DNA of 64,000 bases from Pseudacidovorax sp. RU35E (GTDB lineage Bacteria; Pseudomonadota; Gammaproteobacteria; Burkholderiales; Burkholderiaceae_C): contig NZ_FTMY01000004.1 in NCBI RefSeq assembly GCF_900156165.1, positions 186,001 through 250,000 of the forward strand, in the 5' to 3' direction. The notes beneath the pieces were generated by a model. It did not search any database. It had not been told where the DNA came from and worked only from the letters and a program-made list of their open reading frames with translations. Below, piece after piece: positions 35,903 to 43,969 of the stretch. Position numbers and translations under genes: made by a program. Each line of letters opens with the position of its first letter. Within the stretch, counting starts at the first letter, position 1.

Positions 35903-37200
35903 CAGTCCTTGGCGATCAGGGCGTCGAGCTGCTTGTCGGCGTCGGCGCAGGCCTGGGCGACGGTCTTCTGGCCCAGCAGCAGTTCGTTCACGGCCTGGCC
36001 CACGTACTCGCGCGAGGCCGGGTTGGCGACGATGGGGTAGCCCACTTCGGAGGTGCCGGTCTTGCCCAGCTCGCTGACCGTGGCGGCCCATTCGCGGCGC
36101 ACCGGCTCGCCGTCCATCCAGGCCTTGTAGTCGGCACCGTTGGCGACCGAGGCACGCGGGGGCGCCACGCCATCCAGCGCCAGCTTCTCCTGCACGGCGC
36201 GGCTGGTGGCCCACTGCACGAAGTACCAGGCGGCTTCCTTCTTCTTGCTGTAGGCCGAGACGGACATGGTCCAGCCGATCACCGTGGGGCGCGAGCCGCC
36301 GGGGCCGGCGGGCAGCACGGCGATGGCCGTGTCTTTGAGGCGGGCGCCGCCTTCCATCACGCTGCGCAGCTCGTTGGAGGACTCGAAGGCCATCGCCGCC
36401 TTGCCTTCGCGGTAAAGGCTGCTGATCTGATAGAAGCTGTAGTTCACCACGCCACGCGGGCCGTAGTCCTTGAGCAGCTTGGAATACAAGGCCAGCGACT
36501 CCTGGCCCGGCTTGCTGCACAGCTGCGACTTGCCGTCCTTCATGTAGTCGCCGCCGAAGTTGTGCAGGAACACGCTGTAGCTGAAGGGCAGGGCCGGCTT
36601 GAGGCCGCGCGAGACGAAGGGCGTCACGTCCGGCTCGCAGCTCTTGAGCTTGGCGGCCACGCCTTCGAGTTCCGGCAGGCTCTTGGGCAGCTGCACGCCG
36701 CACTTCTGGAACAGGTCCTTGCGGTAGTACAGCACCGGGCCTTCGATGTTGAGCGGCACGCCCATCACGCGGCCGTTGTAGCTCGCGTCCTTCACCAGGC
36801 CGGGGCTCAGGTCGGCGAAGTCGTAGCCGGGCGCGGCGGAGGTCTTGATGAGGTCGGTCAGGTCGGCATACCAGCCCGCCTTGGCGAACTGCAGGCCCTC
36901 GCGCGAGGGCAGGGACATGAACAGGTCCACTTCGTCGCTGCGCGAGTTCATCACCGTCACCATGCGCTGGCGCATCTGCTGCTCCTGGTAGCTGTCCACC
37001 TTGAGCGTCATGCCGGTCTGCTTCTCGAAGTCGTCCTTGTGCTTGAGCAGCGCCGCCGCCACCGGGTTGTTGTTGGCCAGGAAGGTGAGCGTGGTGCCCT
37101 GGTACTTCTTCCAGTTGAACTCCTGGGCGCCCGCCGTGAGCGACAGCGTGGCCAGGGCGACCGTGCCGAGCACGGCGATGGGACGGTGGATGGAACGCAT
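35902..37200 (-). CDS. Sugar ABC transporter periplasmic binding protein (family 1)
   Basis: The protein has 432 residues. The signal peptide HRPIAVLGTVALATLSLTAGA is followed by a family 1 solute-binding protein: KKYQGTTLTFLANNNPVAAALLKHKDDFEKQTGMTLKVDS, FMSLPSREGLQFAKAGWYADLTDL, and MAFESSNELRSVMEGGARLKDTAIAVLPAGPGGSRP. It delivers a sugar or polyol to the two permeases. It is the first gene of the nine-gene operon and is divergent from a LacI gene, with an operator palindrome 45-58 bases upstream of its start. Confidence 0.93.
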   Translation of the reverse strand: MRSIHRPIAVLGTVALATLSLTAGAQEFNWKKYQGTTLTFLANNNPVAAALLKHKDDFEKQTGMTLKVDSYQEQQMRQRMVTVMNSRSDEVDLFMSLPSREGLQFAKAGWYADLTDLIKTSAAPGYDFADLSPGLVKDASYNGRVMGVPLNIEGPVLYYRKDLFQKCGVQLPKSLPELEGVAAKLKSCEPDVTPFVSRGLKPALPFSYSVFLHNFGGDYMKDGKSQLCSKPGQESLALYSKLLKDYGPRGVVNYSFYQISSLYREGKAAMAFESSNELRSVMEGGARLKDTAIAVLPAGPGGSRPTVIGWTMSVSAYSKKKEAAWYFVQWATSRAVQEKLALDGVAPPRASVANGADYKAWMDGEPVRREWAATVSELGKTGTSEVGYPIVANPASREYVGQAVNELLLGQKTVAQACADADKQLDALIAKD

Positions 37201-37244
37201 GGATGTCTCCTTGTTCTGTCGGCCATGCCGACGGGTCGAAGCGA

Positions 37245-37258
37245 TGTAACCGTTTACA
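37245..37258. promoter_or_regulatory. LacI-type operator in the sugar operon promoter
   Basis: TGTAACCGTTTACA has inverted arms TGTAA/TTACA around a central CG, the standard layout of LacI-family operators. It lies 45 bases before the binding-protein gene, in the right place to block that promoter. Confidence 0.7.
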
Positions 37259-37369
37259 GAATTGTGGGTGATCGGCAGATGTCGATCAACCGTGAAAAGG
37301 CCCTGTATGGGTGGTTTTTGATTGGGGTTTGCCCTCGAAATGGATGCCTCAACCGATGTACCTGTTTTA

Positions 37370-37384
37370 TGTAAACTGTTTCAT
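37370..37384. promoter_or_regulatory. Second LacI-type operator, at the regulator's own start
   Basis: TGTAAACTGTTTCA contains AAAC-T-GTTT and resembles the operator at 37245. It ends three bases before the lacI-type start codon, suggesting autoregulation and perhaps looping with the first site 125 bases away. Confidence 0.5.
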
Positions 37385-37386
37385 CG

Positions 37387-38409
37387 ATGAAGAACAAATC
37401 CGTCGGCATCCGCGAAGTGGCGCAGCACGCGGGCGTGTCGACCGCCTCGATCTCGCGGGCGCTGAACAGCCCCGAATCCGTGAGCCCGGCTTTGCGCCTG
37501 AAGGTGGACGCGGCCATCGCCGCGCTGGGCTACATCCCCGACGCGGCGGCGCGGGCGCTGTCGTCGCGGCGCACGCGCACCATCGGCGCCATCATCCCGA
37601 CGGTGGACAACGCCATGTTCGCGCGCGGCATCGAGGCGCTGCAGCGCTACCTGTCGCTGCAGGGCTACCTGCTGCTGCTGGCCACCAGCGGCTACGACCC
37701 CGAGGTCGAATTCCGCCAGGCGCAGAACATGGTCAGCCGCGGCGTCGACGGCCTGATCCTGCGCGGCGACATGCACACCGAGGGCCTGCGGCGCCTGCTG
37801 GCCACCCAGCGCATGCCCTTCGTGAACGTGGGCGTCTACCACCCCGACAAGCCCTACGCCTCCATCGGCGCCGACAACGAGGACGCCGCCTGGCGCGCCA
37901 CGCGCTATCTGATCGGTCTGGGCCACACGCGCATCGCCATGGTGGCGGCCATGTCGGCCCACAACGACCGTGCCTCGGCCCGCGTGGCCGGCGTGCGGCG
38001 CGCGCTGAAGGAGCAGGGCCTGCCGCTGCCCGACGACTGGTACTACGAGGTGCACTACCGCCTGGACGATGCCCGCCAGGCCGCGCGGGCGCTCATGGCG
38101 CGCCCCGAGCGTCCGACGGCAGTGGTCTGCGGCAACGACGTGCTGGCCTATGGCGTGCTGCTGGAGGTCGAGCGCCACGGCCTGCAGGTGCCCGGCGACA
38201 TCTCGGTCATGGGCTTCGACGACCTGGAGTGGAGCCGCCACCTGCGGCCCAGCCTCACGACCATGCACCTGCCCACCGACGAGGTGTGGACGCGGGCCGG
38301 CGAGCACCTGGTCAAGCAGCTCAGTGGCCAGCCCTGCGTGCTGCACCACGAGGTGGATGCGACGCTGGTCGTGCGCGAATCGACCGCGCCGCCGCGCGCC
38401 AGTGCCTGA
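37387..38409 (+). CDS. LacI-family repressor of the sugar ABC operon
   Basis: The protein has 340 residues. The N-terminal helix-turn-helix and hinge are GIREVAQHAGVSTASISRAL...LGYIPDAAARALSSRRTRT, followed by a periplasmic-binding-protein-like effector domain with AVVCGNDVLAYGVLLEVERHG and SVMGFDDLEWSRHLRPSLTT. It is divergent from the nine-gene sugar operon, and two operator-like palindromes lie in the shared 186-bp region. It is very likely the local repressor, released by the imported sugar or a derivative. No clear ribosome site is seen before the ATG, because the second operator occupies that place. Confidence 0.92.
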   Translation: MKNKSVGIREVAQHAGVSTASISRALNSPESVSPALRLKVDAAIAALGYIPDAAARALSSRRTRTIGAIIPTVDNAMFARGIEALQRYLSLQGYLLLLATSGYDPEVEFRQAQNMVSRGVDGLILRGDMHTEGLRRLLATQRMPFVNVGVYHPDKPYASIGADNEDAAWRATRYLIGLGHTRIAMVAAMSAHNDRASARVAGVRRALKEQGLPLPDDWYYEVHYRLDDARQAARALMARPERPTAVVCGNDVLAYGVLLEVERHGLQVPGDISVMGFDDLEWSRHLRPSLTTMHLPTDEVWTRAGEHLVKQLSGQPCVLHHEVDATLVVRESTAPPRASA

Positions 38410-38432
38410 GGGTCGTCGGCGCGCAGGCCGTG

Positions 38433-39224
38433 TCAGTGGGCGTGCAGCGCCCCGATCGCCAGCGACCCACCCGTGGCCACCAGCAGCGCTGCCACGCCCC
38501 AGCGCAGCGCCGCGGCCGGCACATGCGGCTGCAGGCGCAGCGCCAGCCGCGTGAGGACCTGCACCAGCGGCAACGCGATGGCCGACAGCAGCACCGCCCG
38601 CAGCGAGAAGCCACCCGTGGGCACGTTCAGCACGATGCGGGTCAGCGCATTGCCCGCGAACATCAGCAGCAGGCTGCGGCGCACCACGTCCAGCCCCAGC
38701 GGCTGGCGGTAGAGGTGGTAGACGATGGGCGGCCCCGAGGTGCCGAACAGCCCGCCCATCAGCCCCGACAGCAGCCCGGCCACCGCGAACTGCCGCGGCG
38801 GCGCCAGCGTGGCCCGCACCGCGCCCCGGCGCAGCAGCACCAGCGCGCACAGCACGATCACCACGCCCAGCAGCAGCTTGAGCGCCGTGGTGGCACCCGC
38901 GCTCAGCCAGTGCAGCAGCACCAGGCCCAGGCCCACGCCGACGCAGCTCGTGAGCATGGCCGGCTTCATCAGCGCCCAGGGCACGGGCTGCCGGTGGGCG
39001 CGGAAATAGGCCCAGGCATTGGCCAGCGTGAGCACCGTCGCCACGTTGGCCGCATCGGCCACCGAGGCCAGGTCGAAGCTGGCCACCAGGCTCAAAAAGA
39101 CCAGCCCGAAGGCGAAGCCGGAGAGCGTCTGGGCGAAGGTGGCGATGGCGACGCACAGCAGGTACAGGGCCAGCGTGGCGGGCGAACCGAGAAGGGCGGC
39201 GAGCGAGGTGAGCGAGGGCGGCAT
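38433..39224 (-). CDS. TauE/SafE-family membrane transporter
   Basis: The protein has 263 residues with about eight hydrophobic helices in two repeats. It has the TauE/SafE pattern FAQTLSGFAFGLVFLSLVA near the N-terminus and AVAGLLSGLMGGLFGTSGPPIVYHL in the second half. Members export sulfite or sulfoacetate or carry other small anions. It is the last gene of a sugar-acid operon, 84 bases behind a Bug receptor gene. A role as anion exporter or as the permease partner of the Bug receptors is possible, but nothing in the sequence decides. Confidence 0.82.
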   Translation of the reverse strand: MPPSLTSLAALLGSPATLALYLLCVAIATFAQTLSGFAFGLVFLSLVASFDLASVADAANVATVLTLANAWAYFRAHRQPVPWALMKPAMLTSCVGVGLGLVLLHWLSAGATTALKLLLGVVIVLCALVLLRRGAVRATLAPPRQFAVAGLLSGLMGGLFGTSGPPIVYHLYRQPLGLDVVRRSLLLMFAGNALTRIVLNVPTGGFSLRAVLLSAIALPLVQVLTRLALRLQPHVPAAALRWGVAALLVATGGSLAIGALHAH

Positions 39225-39308
39225 GCGGGAGAGGAAGTCGGCCCGGCGGCCGGCACAGGAGCCTCGACGGCTGAGCCCGTTTCGGCCGACGCCGACGGGC
39301 TCAGGGGC

Positions 39309-40274
39309 TCAGTCCTTGTCGGCGAGGCCCAGGTCGCGGATGAGTTTTCCGTAGGCCTCGGATTGTTGCGCGGCGAAGGCCGCGAAGCGTGGGCCGTCCA
39401 TGTAGGCGGGCGGCGTCTCCAGGCGTTGGGCTTCGCTCTTGTACGCCTCGCCGGCCAGTGCGGCCTGACAGGCCGACTCCAGCCTCGCCAGCACGGGCGC
39501 GGGCAGGCCCTTGGGCGCGATCACGCCGCCCCAGATGGAGGCCGTGATGGGCCAGCCGGCCTCGGCCATGGTGGGCACGTCCGGATAGCCGGGCAGGCGC
39601 TGCTCGGCGAACACGGCCAGCGGCCGCAGGCCGTACTGCCTGGAGACGGTCGGCGTCTCGCTGAACAGCATGACCTGCTTGCCCAGCAGGCCGGTGACCA
39701 TCTCGCCCGAGCTCTTGTAGGGCACGTGCAGACCATTGGCCTGCGCCTTGTCGAGCAGCATCTCCATGGCCAGGTGCAGCAGCGTGCCGCGGCCGGACGA
39801 GCCGTAGGTGAGCGTGCCGGGGTTCTTGCGCGCAAACGCCAACACGTCGGCCACGCTCTGGAAGGGCGAGTCCTTGGGCACCATCATCATCAGCGGCACG
39901 GCGTAGGTGCGGCAAACGTGGTCGAAGTTCTGGTGGCCGTAGCCCGTCTTGCGGATGGCGGGCTGCAGCACCTCGGGCCCGATCACCGACAGGCCCACGG
40001 TGTAGCCGTCGGGCCGGGCGCGCATGAGCTGCAGCATGCCGATGGCGCCGCCCGCGCCGGCCTTGTTGTCCACCACCATGGCCTGGCCCAGCCGCTCGCC
40101 CATGTGGCGCTCCAGGATGCGGGCCATGATGTCCGAGGTGCCGCCGGGCCCGAAGGGCACGACCAGGGTCACGGGCTTGTCGGGATAGGCGGGCTGCGCC
40201 TGCGCCGGCAGTGCGGCGGCACAGGCCAGGGCGGCCCACAGCAGGCCGCGCACGGCGGCCGGTCGGATCTTCAT
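39309..40274 (-). CDS. Bug-family periplasmic receptor (second in the sugar-acid operon)
   Basis: The protein has 321 residues. The signal peptide GLLWAALACAAALPAQAQ is followed by YPDKPVTLVVPFGPGGTSDIMARIL, VVDNKAGAGGAIG, LHVPYKSSGEMVTGLLG and the rest of the Bug fold. It lies 31 bases after the aldolase gene. The same operon already begins with another Bug receptor, so the two may bind different acids of one pathway. No TctAB pair is nearby. Confidence 0.9.
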   Translation of the reverse strand: MKIRPAAVRGLLWAALACAAALPAQAQPAYPDKPVTLVVPFGPGGTSDIMARILERHMGERLGQAMVVDNKAGAGGAIGMLQLMRARPDGYTVGLSVIGPEVLQPAIRKTGYGHQNFDHVCRTYAVPLMMMVPKDSPFQSVADVLAFARKNPGTLTYGSSGRGTLLHLAMEMLLDKAQANGLHVPYKSSGEMVTGLLGKQVMLFSETPTVSRQYGLRPLAVFAEQRLPGYPDVPTMAEAGWPITASIWGGVIAPKGLPAPVLARLESACQAALAGEAYKSEAQRLETPPAYMDGPRFAAFAAQQSEAYGKLIRDLGLADKD

Positions 40275-40305
40275 CGTTGTCTCCTTGAATGTGGTCGGGC
40301 GCGCG

Positions 40306-41115
40306 TCAATACACGCTGCTCTCGAATCCCTTGGCGAGCGAAGGACGGATCGCCTCGATGAAGGCCGTGGCCTGCCGCATCATCATTCCCATGTCCGAGG
40401 CCACGGCCACGAAGTCGTAGCCGAGCTGCACGAAGCTGCCCACCATCTGCGGCGTGGGGCCCACGATGCCGCAGGGCTTGCCCACCGCGCGGCAGCGTTT
40501 GGCCACGTCGGCGATGACGGCCTGCACGTCCGGGTGAGCGATGTTGCCGATGTGGCCCATGTTGGCCGACAGGTCGCCGGGGCCGAGGAAGAGCGCATCC
40601 ACGCCCGGCACGGCGGCGATCTCCTCTAGCGCGGCGACCGCCTGCGGCGTCTCGAGCTGGATGATGGTGAACACCGAGTCGTTGGCGCGCTGGCCATAGT
40701 CGCGCGCCGTGCCGTAGCCCGAGGCGCGGTGCACGGCCGCGAAGCCGCGCACGCCCTGCGGCGGGTACTTGGCGTAAGAGACGGCACGCGCCGCTGCGTC
40801 GGCGCTGTCAACGAAGGGCACCATGACCGTCTGCGCACCCAGGTCCAGCGCACGCTTGAACAGCACGGCCTCGTTGGCGGCCAGGCGGGCCACCGGGCAG
40901 GCGTCGGTGCCGGCGATGGCCTGGAGCACGGCGAGCGTGTCCTTCTCGTCCATGGGCACATGCTCCAGGTCCACCAGCAGCCAGTCGAAGCCGGCGCGGC
41001 CCATGGCCTCGGCGGTGCTGGCGGCGCCGGACATGAGCCAGGTGCCCAGCGGCGCGCCGGGCTGGGCCAGGCGGCGGCGGAAGGGGTTGTCGAGCAGGTC
41101 GGGATAGGCAGGCAT
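40306..41115 (-). CDS. HpcH/HpaI-family class II aldolase
   Basis: The protein has 269 residues. It has GTWLMSGAASTAEAMGRAGFDWLLVDLEHVP, AQTVMVPFVDSADAA, FTIIQLETPQAV (metal-binding Glu), and PGVDALFLGPGDLSANMG (metal-binding Asp). Family members cleave 2-keto-3-deoxy sugar acids to pyruvate and an aldehyde with a divalent metal. Placed eight bases after an IlvD/Edd-type sugar-acid dehydratase gene, it completes a two-step route: dehydration, then retro-aldol cleavage. The ATG at 41115 is fixed by this spacing; the long open frame upstream is a shadow. Confidence 0.9.
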   Translation of the reverse strand: MPAYPDLLDNPFRRRLAQPGAPLGTWLMSGAASTAEAMGRAGFDWLLVDLEHVPMDEKDTLAVLQAIAGTDACPVARLAANEAVLFKRALDLGAQTVMVPFVDSADAAARAVSYAKYPPQGVRGFAAVHRASGYGTARDYGQRANDSVFTIIQLETPQAVAALEEIAAVPGVDALFLGPGDLSANMGHIGNIAHPDVQAVIADVAKRCRAVGKPCGIVGPTPQMVGSFVQLGYDFVAVASDMGMMMRQATAFIEAIRPSLAKGFESSVY

Positions 41116-41123
41116 GCGTCGGG

Positions 41124-42869
41124 TCAATAGATGGGCGGTTCGGGGGTGGCGGCGTTGCCGGCGAGCACGTCGAAGTCGCAGCCCAGGTGGGCCTGGGTGA
41201 CTTCGCGCTGGTAGATGCGGGTGAAGCCGCGCACATAGGGCTGGGGCGGCGGCATCCAGTCGCGCCGGCGGGCGGCGAGCTCCTCGTCGGGCACCAGCAG
41301 CTCCAGACGCCGCTCGCCGATGTCGATGCGGATCAGGTCGCCCGTGCGCACCAGGGCCAGCGGACCGCCGACGGCGGACTCGGGCGAGATGTGCAGCACG
41401 CAGGTGCCGTAGTGGGTGCCGCTCATGCGCGAGTCGGACAGGCGCAGGATGTCGCGAACGCCGCGCTGCAGCAGCTTCTTGGGCACGGGCAGGTTGCCCC
41501 ATTCGGGCATGCCGGGGCCGCCCACCGGGCCGCCGTTGCGCAGCACCAGCACGCTGTCCTCGGTGACGTCGAGGGCGGGGTCGTTGATGGCGGCCAGCAT
41601 GTCGGCGTTGGAGTCGAACACCAGCGCCGGCCCGGTGTGGCGCAGCAGTCGCGGGCTGGCGGCCGAGGGCTTGATCACCGCGCCGTCGGGCGCCAGGTTG
41701 CCGCGCAGCACGGCCAGCGCCAGGCCGGCCTCGGGGCATTCGGCGGGGGCGGCCACCACGGGCTGGTCGAGCGGGCGGATCACGGCGTCGTCCAGCGGCA
41801 CGGCGCCGGCGATGTTCTCGCCCAGCGTGCGGCCGGTGCAGGTCTGCGCGCCCAGGTCCAGCACGCCGGCGATGCGCTGCAGCAGCGCGGGCAGGCCGCC
41901 GGCGTAGTAGAAGTCCTCCATCAGCCGGTCGCCGGCCGGGAAGAGGTTGGCCAGCACCGGCACCCGGCGCGCCATGTCGTCGAAATCGTCCAGCCCGAGC
42001 GGGATGCCGGTGCGCCCCGCCATGGCCGGCAGGTGCACCGCCGCATTGGTCGAGCCGCCCAGCGCCATCCAGGTCGCCACGCCGTTGAGGAAGGACGCGC
42101 GGGTGATGAAGCGCGAGGGCTTGAGGTCGTCCCACACCATCTCGACGATGCGCTGGCCGCAGGCCCAGGCCATGCGCGTGTGGCTGGCATCCATGGCCGG
42201 GATGCTGCTGGCGCCCGGCAGCGTGAGGCCCATGGCCTCGACGATGGCCGTCATGGTGCTGGCGGTGCCCATGGTGTTGCAGGTGCCGGGCGCGCGCGTC
42301 ATGCGGGCCTCCAGGGCGATCCACTCGGCCTGGTCGATCTCGCCGACGGTGTACTTCTCCCAGTACTTCTTGGTGTGGGTGCCGGCACCGACGCTCTGGC
42401 CCTGGTAGCGGTCGTTGAGCATGGGCCCGGCCGGGCAGAAGAGGGCGGGCACGTCCATCGACAGGGCGCCCATCACCAGGCCCGGCGTGGTCTTGTCGCA
42501 GCCGCCCAGCAGCACCACGCCGTCCAGCGGCAGGCTGCGGATCAGCTCCTCGGCCTCCATGGCCAGGAAGTTGCGGTAGAGCATGGTGGTGGGCTTGACC
42601 ATCACCTCGCCCAGGCTCATGGCGGGCAGCTCCAGCGGATAGCCGCCGGCCTGCAGCACGCCGCGCTTGATGGCCTGCGCGCGCTCGCGCAGGTGGGCGT
42701 GGCAGGGCGAGAGGTCGCTCCAGGTGTTGAGGATGCCCACGATGGGCCGGCCCATGAATTCCTCCCGCGCCAGACCCTGCTGCTGCATGCGCTGGCGGTG
42801 GGCGAAGCCGCGGATGTCGTTGCTGGCGAACCAGCGCTGGCTTCGCAATTGATCGATGCTGCGGCGCAA
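41124..42869 (-). CDS. IlvD/Edd-family sugar-acid dehydratase
   Basis: The protein has 581 residues. It has the Fe-S cysteine motifs VVLLGGCDKTTPGLVMG and RAPGTCNTMGTASTM, preceded by GILNTWSDLSPCHAHLRERA. The C-terminal part GGPVGGPGMPEWGNLPVPKKLL and SDSRMSGTHYGTCVLH is characteristic. It resembles arabinonate/xylonate/galactonate-type dehydratases rather than biosynthetic IlvD. Product: a 2-keto-3-deoxy sugar acid for the HpaI aldolase downstream. No ATG fits the N-terminus. TTG 42869 is inferred, behind AAGGAAG in the 11-base gap after the Bug gene; ORF extension further upstream overlaps that gene. Confidence 0.9.
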   Translation of the reverse strand: MRRSIDQLRSQRWFASNDIRGFAHRQRMQQQGLAREEFMGRPIVGILNTWSDLSPCHAHLRERAQAIKRGVLQAGGYPLELPAMSLGEVMVKPTTMLYRNFLAMEAEELIRSLPLDGVVLLGGCDKTTPGLVMGALSMDVPALFCPAGPMLNDRYQGQSVGAGTHTKKYWEKYTVGEIDQAEWIALEARMTRAPGTCNTMGTASTMTAIVEAMGLTLPGASSIPAMDASHTRMAWACGQRIVEMVWDDLKPSRFITRASFLNGVATWMALGGSTNAAVHLPAMAGRTGIPLGLDDFDDMARRVPVLANLFPAGDRLMEDFYYAGGLPALLQRIAGVLDLGAQTCTGRTLGENIAGAVPLDDAVIRPLDQPVVAAPAECPEAGLALAVLRGNLAPDGAVIKPSAASPRLLRHTGPALVFDSNADMLAAINDPALDVTEDSVLVLRNGGPVGGPGMPEWGNLPVPKKLLQRGVRDILRLSDSRMSGTHYGTCVLHISPESAVGGPLALVRTGDLIRIDIGERRLELLVPDEELAARRRDWMPPPQPYVRGFTRIYQREVTQAHLGCDFDVLAGNAATPEPPIY

Positions 42870-42880
42870 GCGTCTTCCTT

Positions 42881-43873
42881 TCAATCCATCTTCACGCCGG
42901 CGTCCTTGACCAGGGCGCGCATGGCGGTGCCGTCCTTGCGGATCAGCGCTTCGAACTCGTCGGGGGTGGAGTTCAGCACCTCGTAGCCCTGGGCCTCCAG
43001 CGGCTGGCGGAAGGCCGGCTGCTGCAGCACGGCCACCGATTCGCGATGGAGCCGCTGCACGATGTCGGCCGGCGTGCCGCGGCGCACCAGGATGCCGTTC
43101 CACACCACCGAGACCACGCCCGGCACGCCGGCCTCCGCAAAGGTGGGCACGTCGGGCATCACGGCCGAGCGCTTGGTGTCGGCCACCGCCAGCACCCGCA
43201 CCTTGCCGGCCTGCCTGTGGCCTGTGACGGCCGGCAGGTTGTTGAACATCATGGGGATCTGCCCGCCCAGCACATCGGTGAGGGCCGGTGGGCCGCCCTT
43301 GTAGGGCGCATGCACGAGCTGCGTGCCGCTGTTCTTCTCGAACAGCACGCCCGCCAGGTGCATGGTGTTGCCGTTGCCGGCAGAGCCGAACACCAGCCGG
43401 CCGGGCTGCGCCTTGGCCGCGGCCACCACGTCGGCCACGCTGCGGTAGGGCGTCTGCGCGCCCACCAGCAGCACGTTGGGCATCTGGTGGGTGAGGGTGA
43501 TGGGCTGCAGGTCCTTCTGCGGCTCGTAGCCCATGCTGGCGTAGATCTGCGGATTGATGGCCAGCGTGCTCAGCGAGCCCAGCAGCAGCGTGTAGCCGTC
43601 CGCCGGCTGGTTGCGCGCCACGTAGGCCGAGCCGATGTTGCCGTTGGCGCCGGCGCGGTTGTCGATGACGACCGGCTGGCCGAGCCGCTCCGACAGGCCT
43701 TGCGCGAAGCTGCGCGCGAACTGGTCGGCCACGCCGCCGGCCGGGTAGGGCACCACCAGCGTCAATGGCCGCGTGGGGTAGGCGGTGGGCTCGGCGGCCG
43801 CGGCCGGCCCCAGGGCGCAGGCAGCGCAGGCGGCCAGGCCCAGCTGGGCGAACAGGCGGCGGTCGAGGGGCAT
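42881..43873 (-). CDS. Bug-family periplasmic receptor (first gene of the sugar-acid operon)
   Basis: The protein has 330 residues. The signal peptide RRLFAQLGLAACAACALGPAAA is followed by YPTRPLTLVVPYPAGGVADQFAR, VIDNRAGANGNIG, LVHAPYKGGPPALTDVLGG and VVWNGILVRRGTPADI. It leads the operon Bug-dehydratase-aldolase-Bug-TauE/SafE, so it probably binds the sugar acid or a related carboxylate. The ATG at 43873 follows GGAGACTCC. A 19-bp palindrome 25 bases upstream is the likely operator of the divergent LacI regulator. Confidence 0.9.
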   Translation of the reverse strand: MPLDRRLFAQLGLAACAACALGPAAAAEPTAYPTRPLTLVVPYPAGGVADQFARSFAQGLSERLGQPVVIDNRAGANGNIGSAYVARNQPADGYTLLLGSLSTLAINPQIYASMGYEPQKDLQPITLTHQMPNVLLVGAQTPYRSVADVVAAAKAQPGRLVFGSAGNGNTMHLAGVLFEKNSGTQLVHAPYKGGPPALTDVLGGQIPMMFNNLPAVTGHRQAGKVRVLAVADTKRSAVMPDVPTFAEAGVPGVVSVVWNGILVRRGTPADIVQRLHRESVAVLQQPAFRQPLEAQGYEVLNSTPDEFEALIRKDGTAMRALVKDAGVKMD

Positions 43874-43897
43874 CGGAGTCTCCTGATTGAGGATGTC

Positions 43898-43916
43898 AGC
43901 GGTAACTGTTACCGCT
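43898..43916. promoter_or_regulatory. Perfect 19-bp palindrome, LacI-family operator
   Basis: AGCGGTAACTGTTACCGCT is a perfect palindrome around a single central T. It is followed by the further dyad CTAAC-ATACT-GTTAG at 43915-43929. Both lie in the 96-bp gap between a Bug gene and a divergent lacI-type gene, so they probably form a double site controlling both promoters. Confidence 0.75.
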
Positions 43917-43969
43917 AACATACTGTTAGTCTAGGCGCCTGGGGCCCTTGGCGGCCATCGGTGCTAACC

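Noticed and set aside
37246-37271. GTAACC in the sugar operon control region as another SigF promoter
   Set aside because: Sixteen bases later the sequence is GTGA, not CGAA, and the GTAACC belongs to the LacI-type palindrome TGTAACCGTTTACA.
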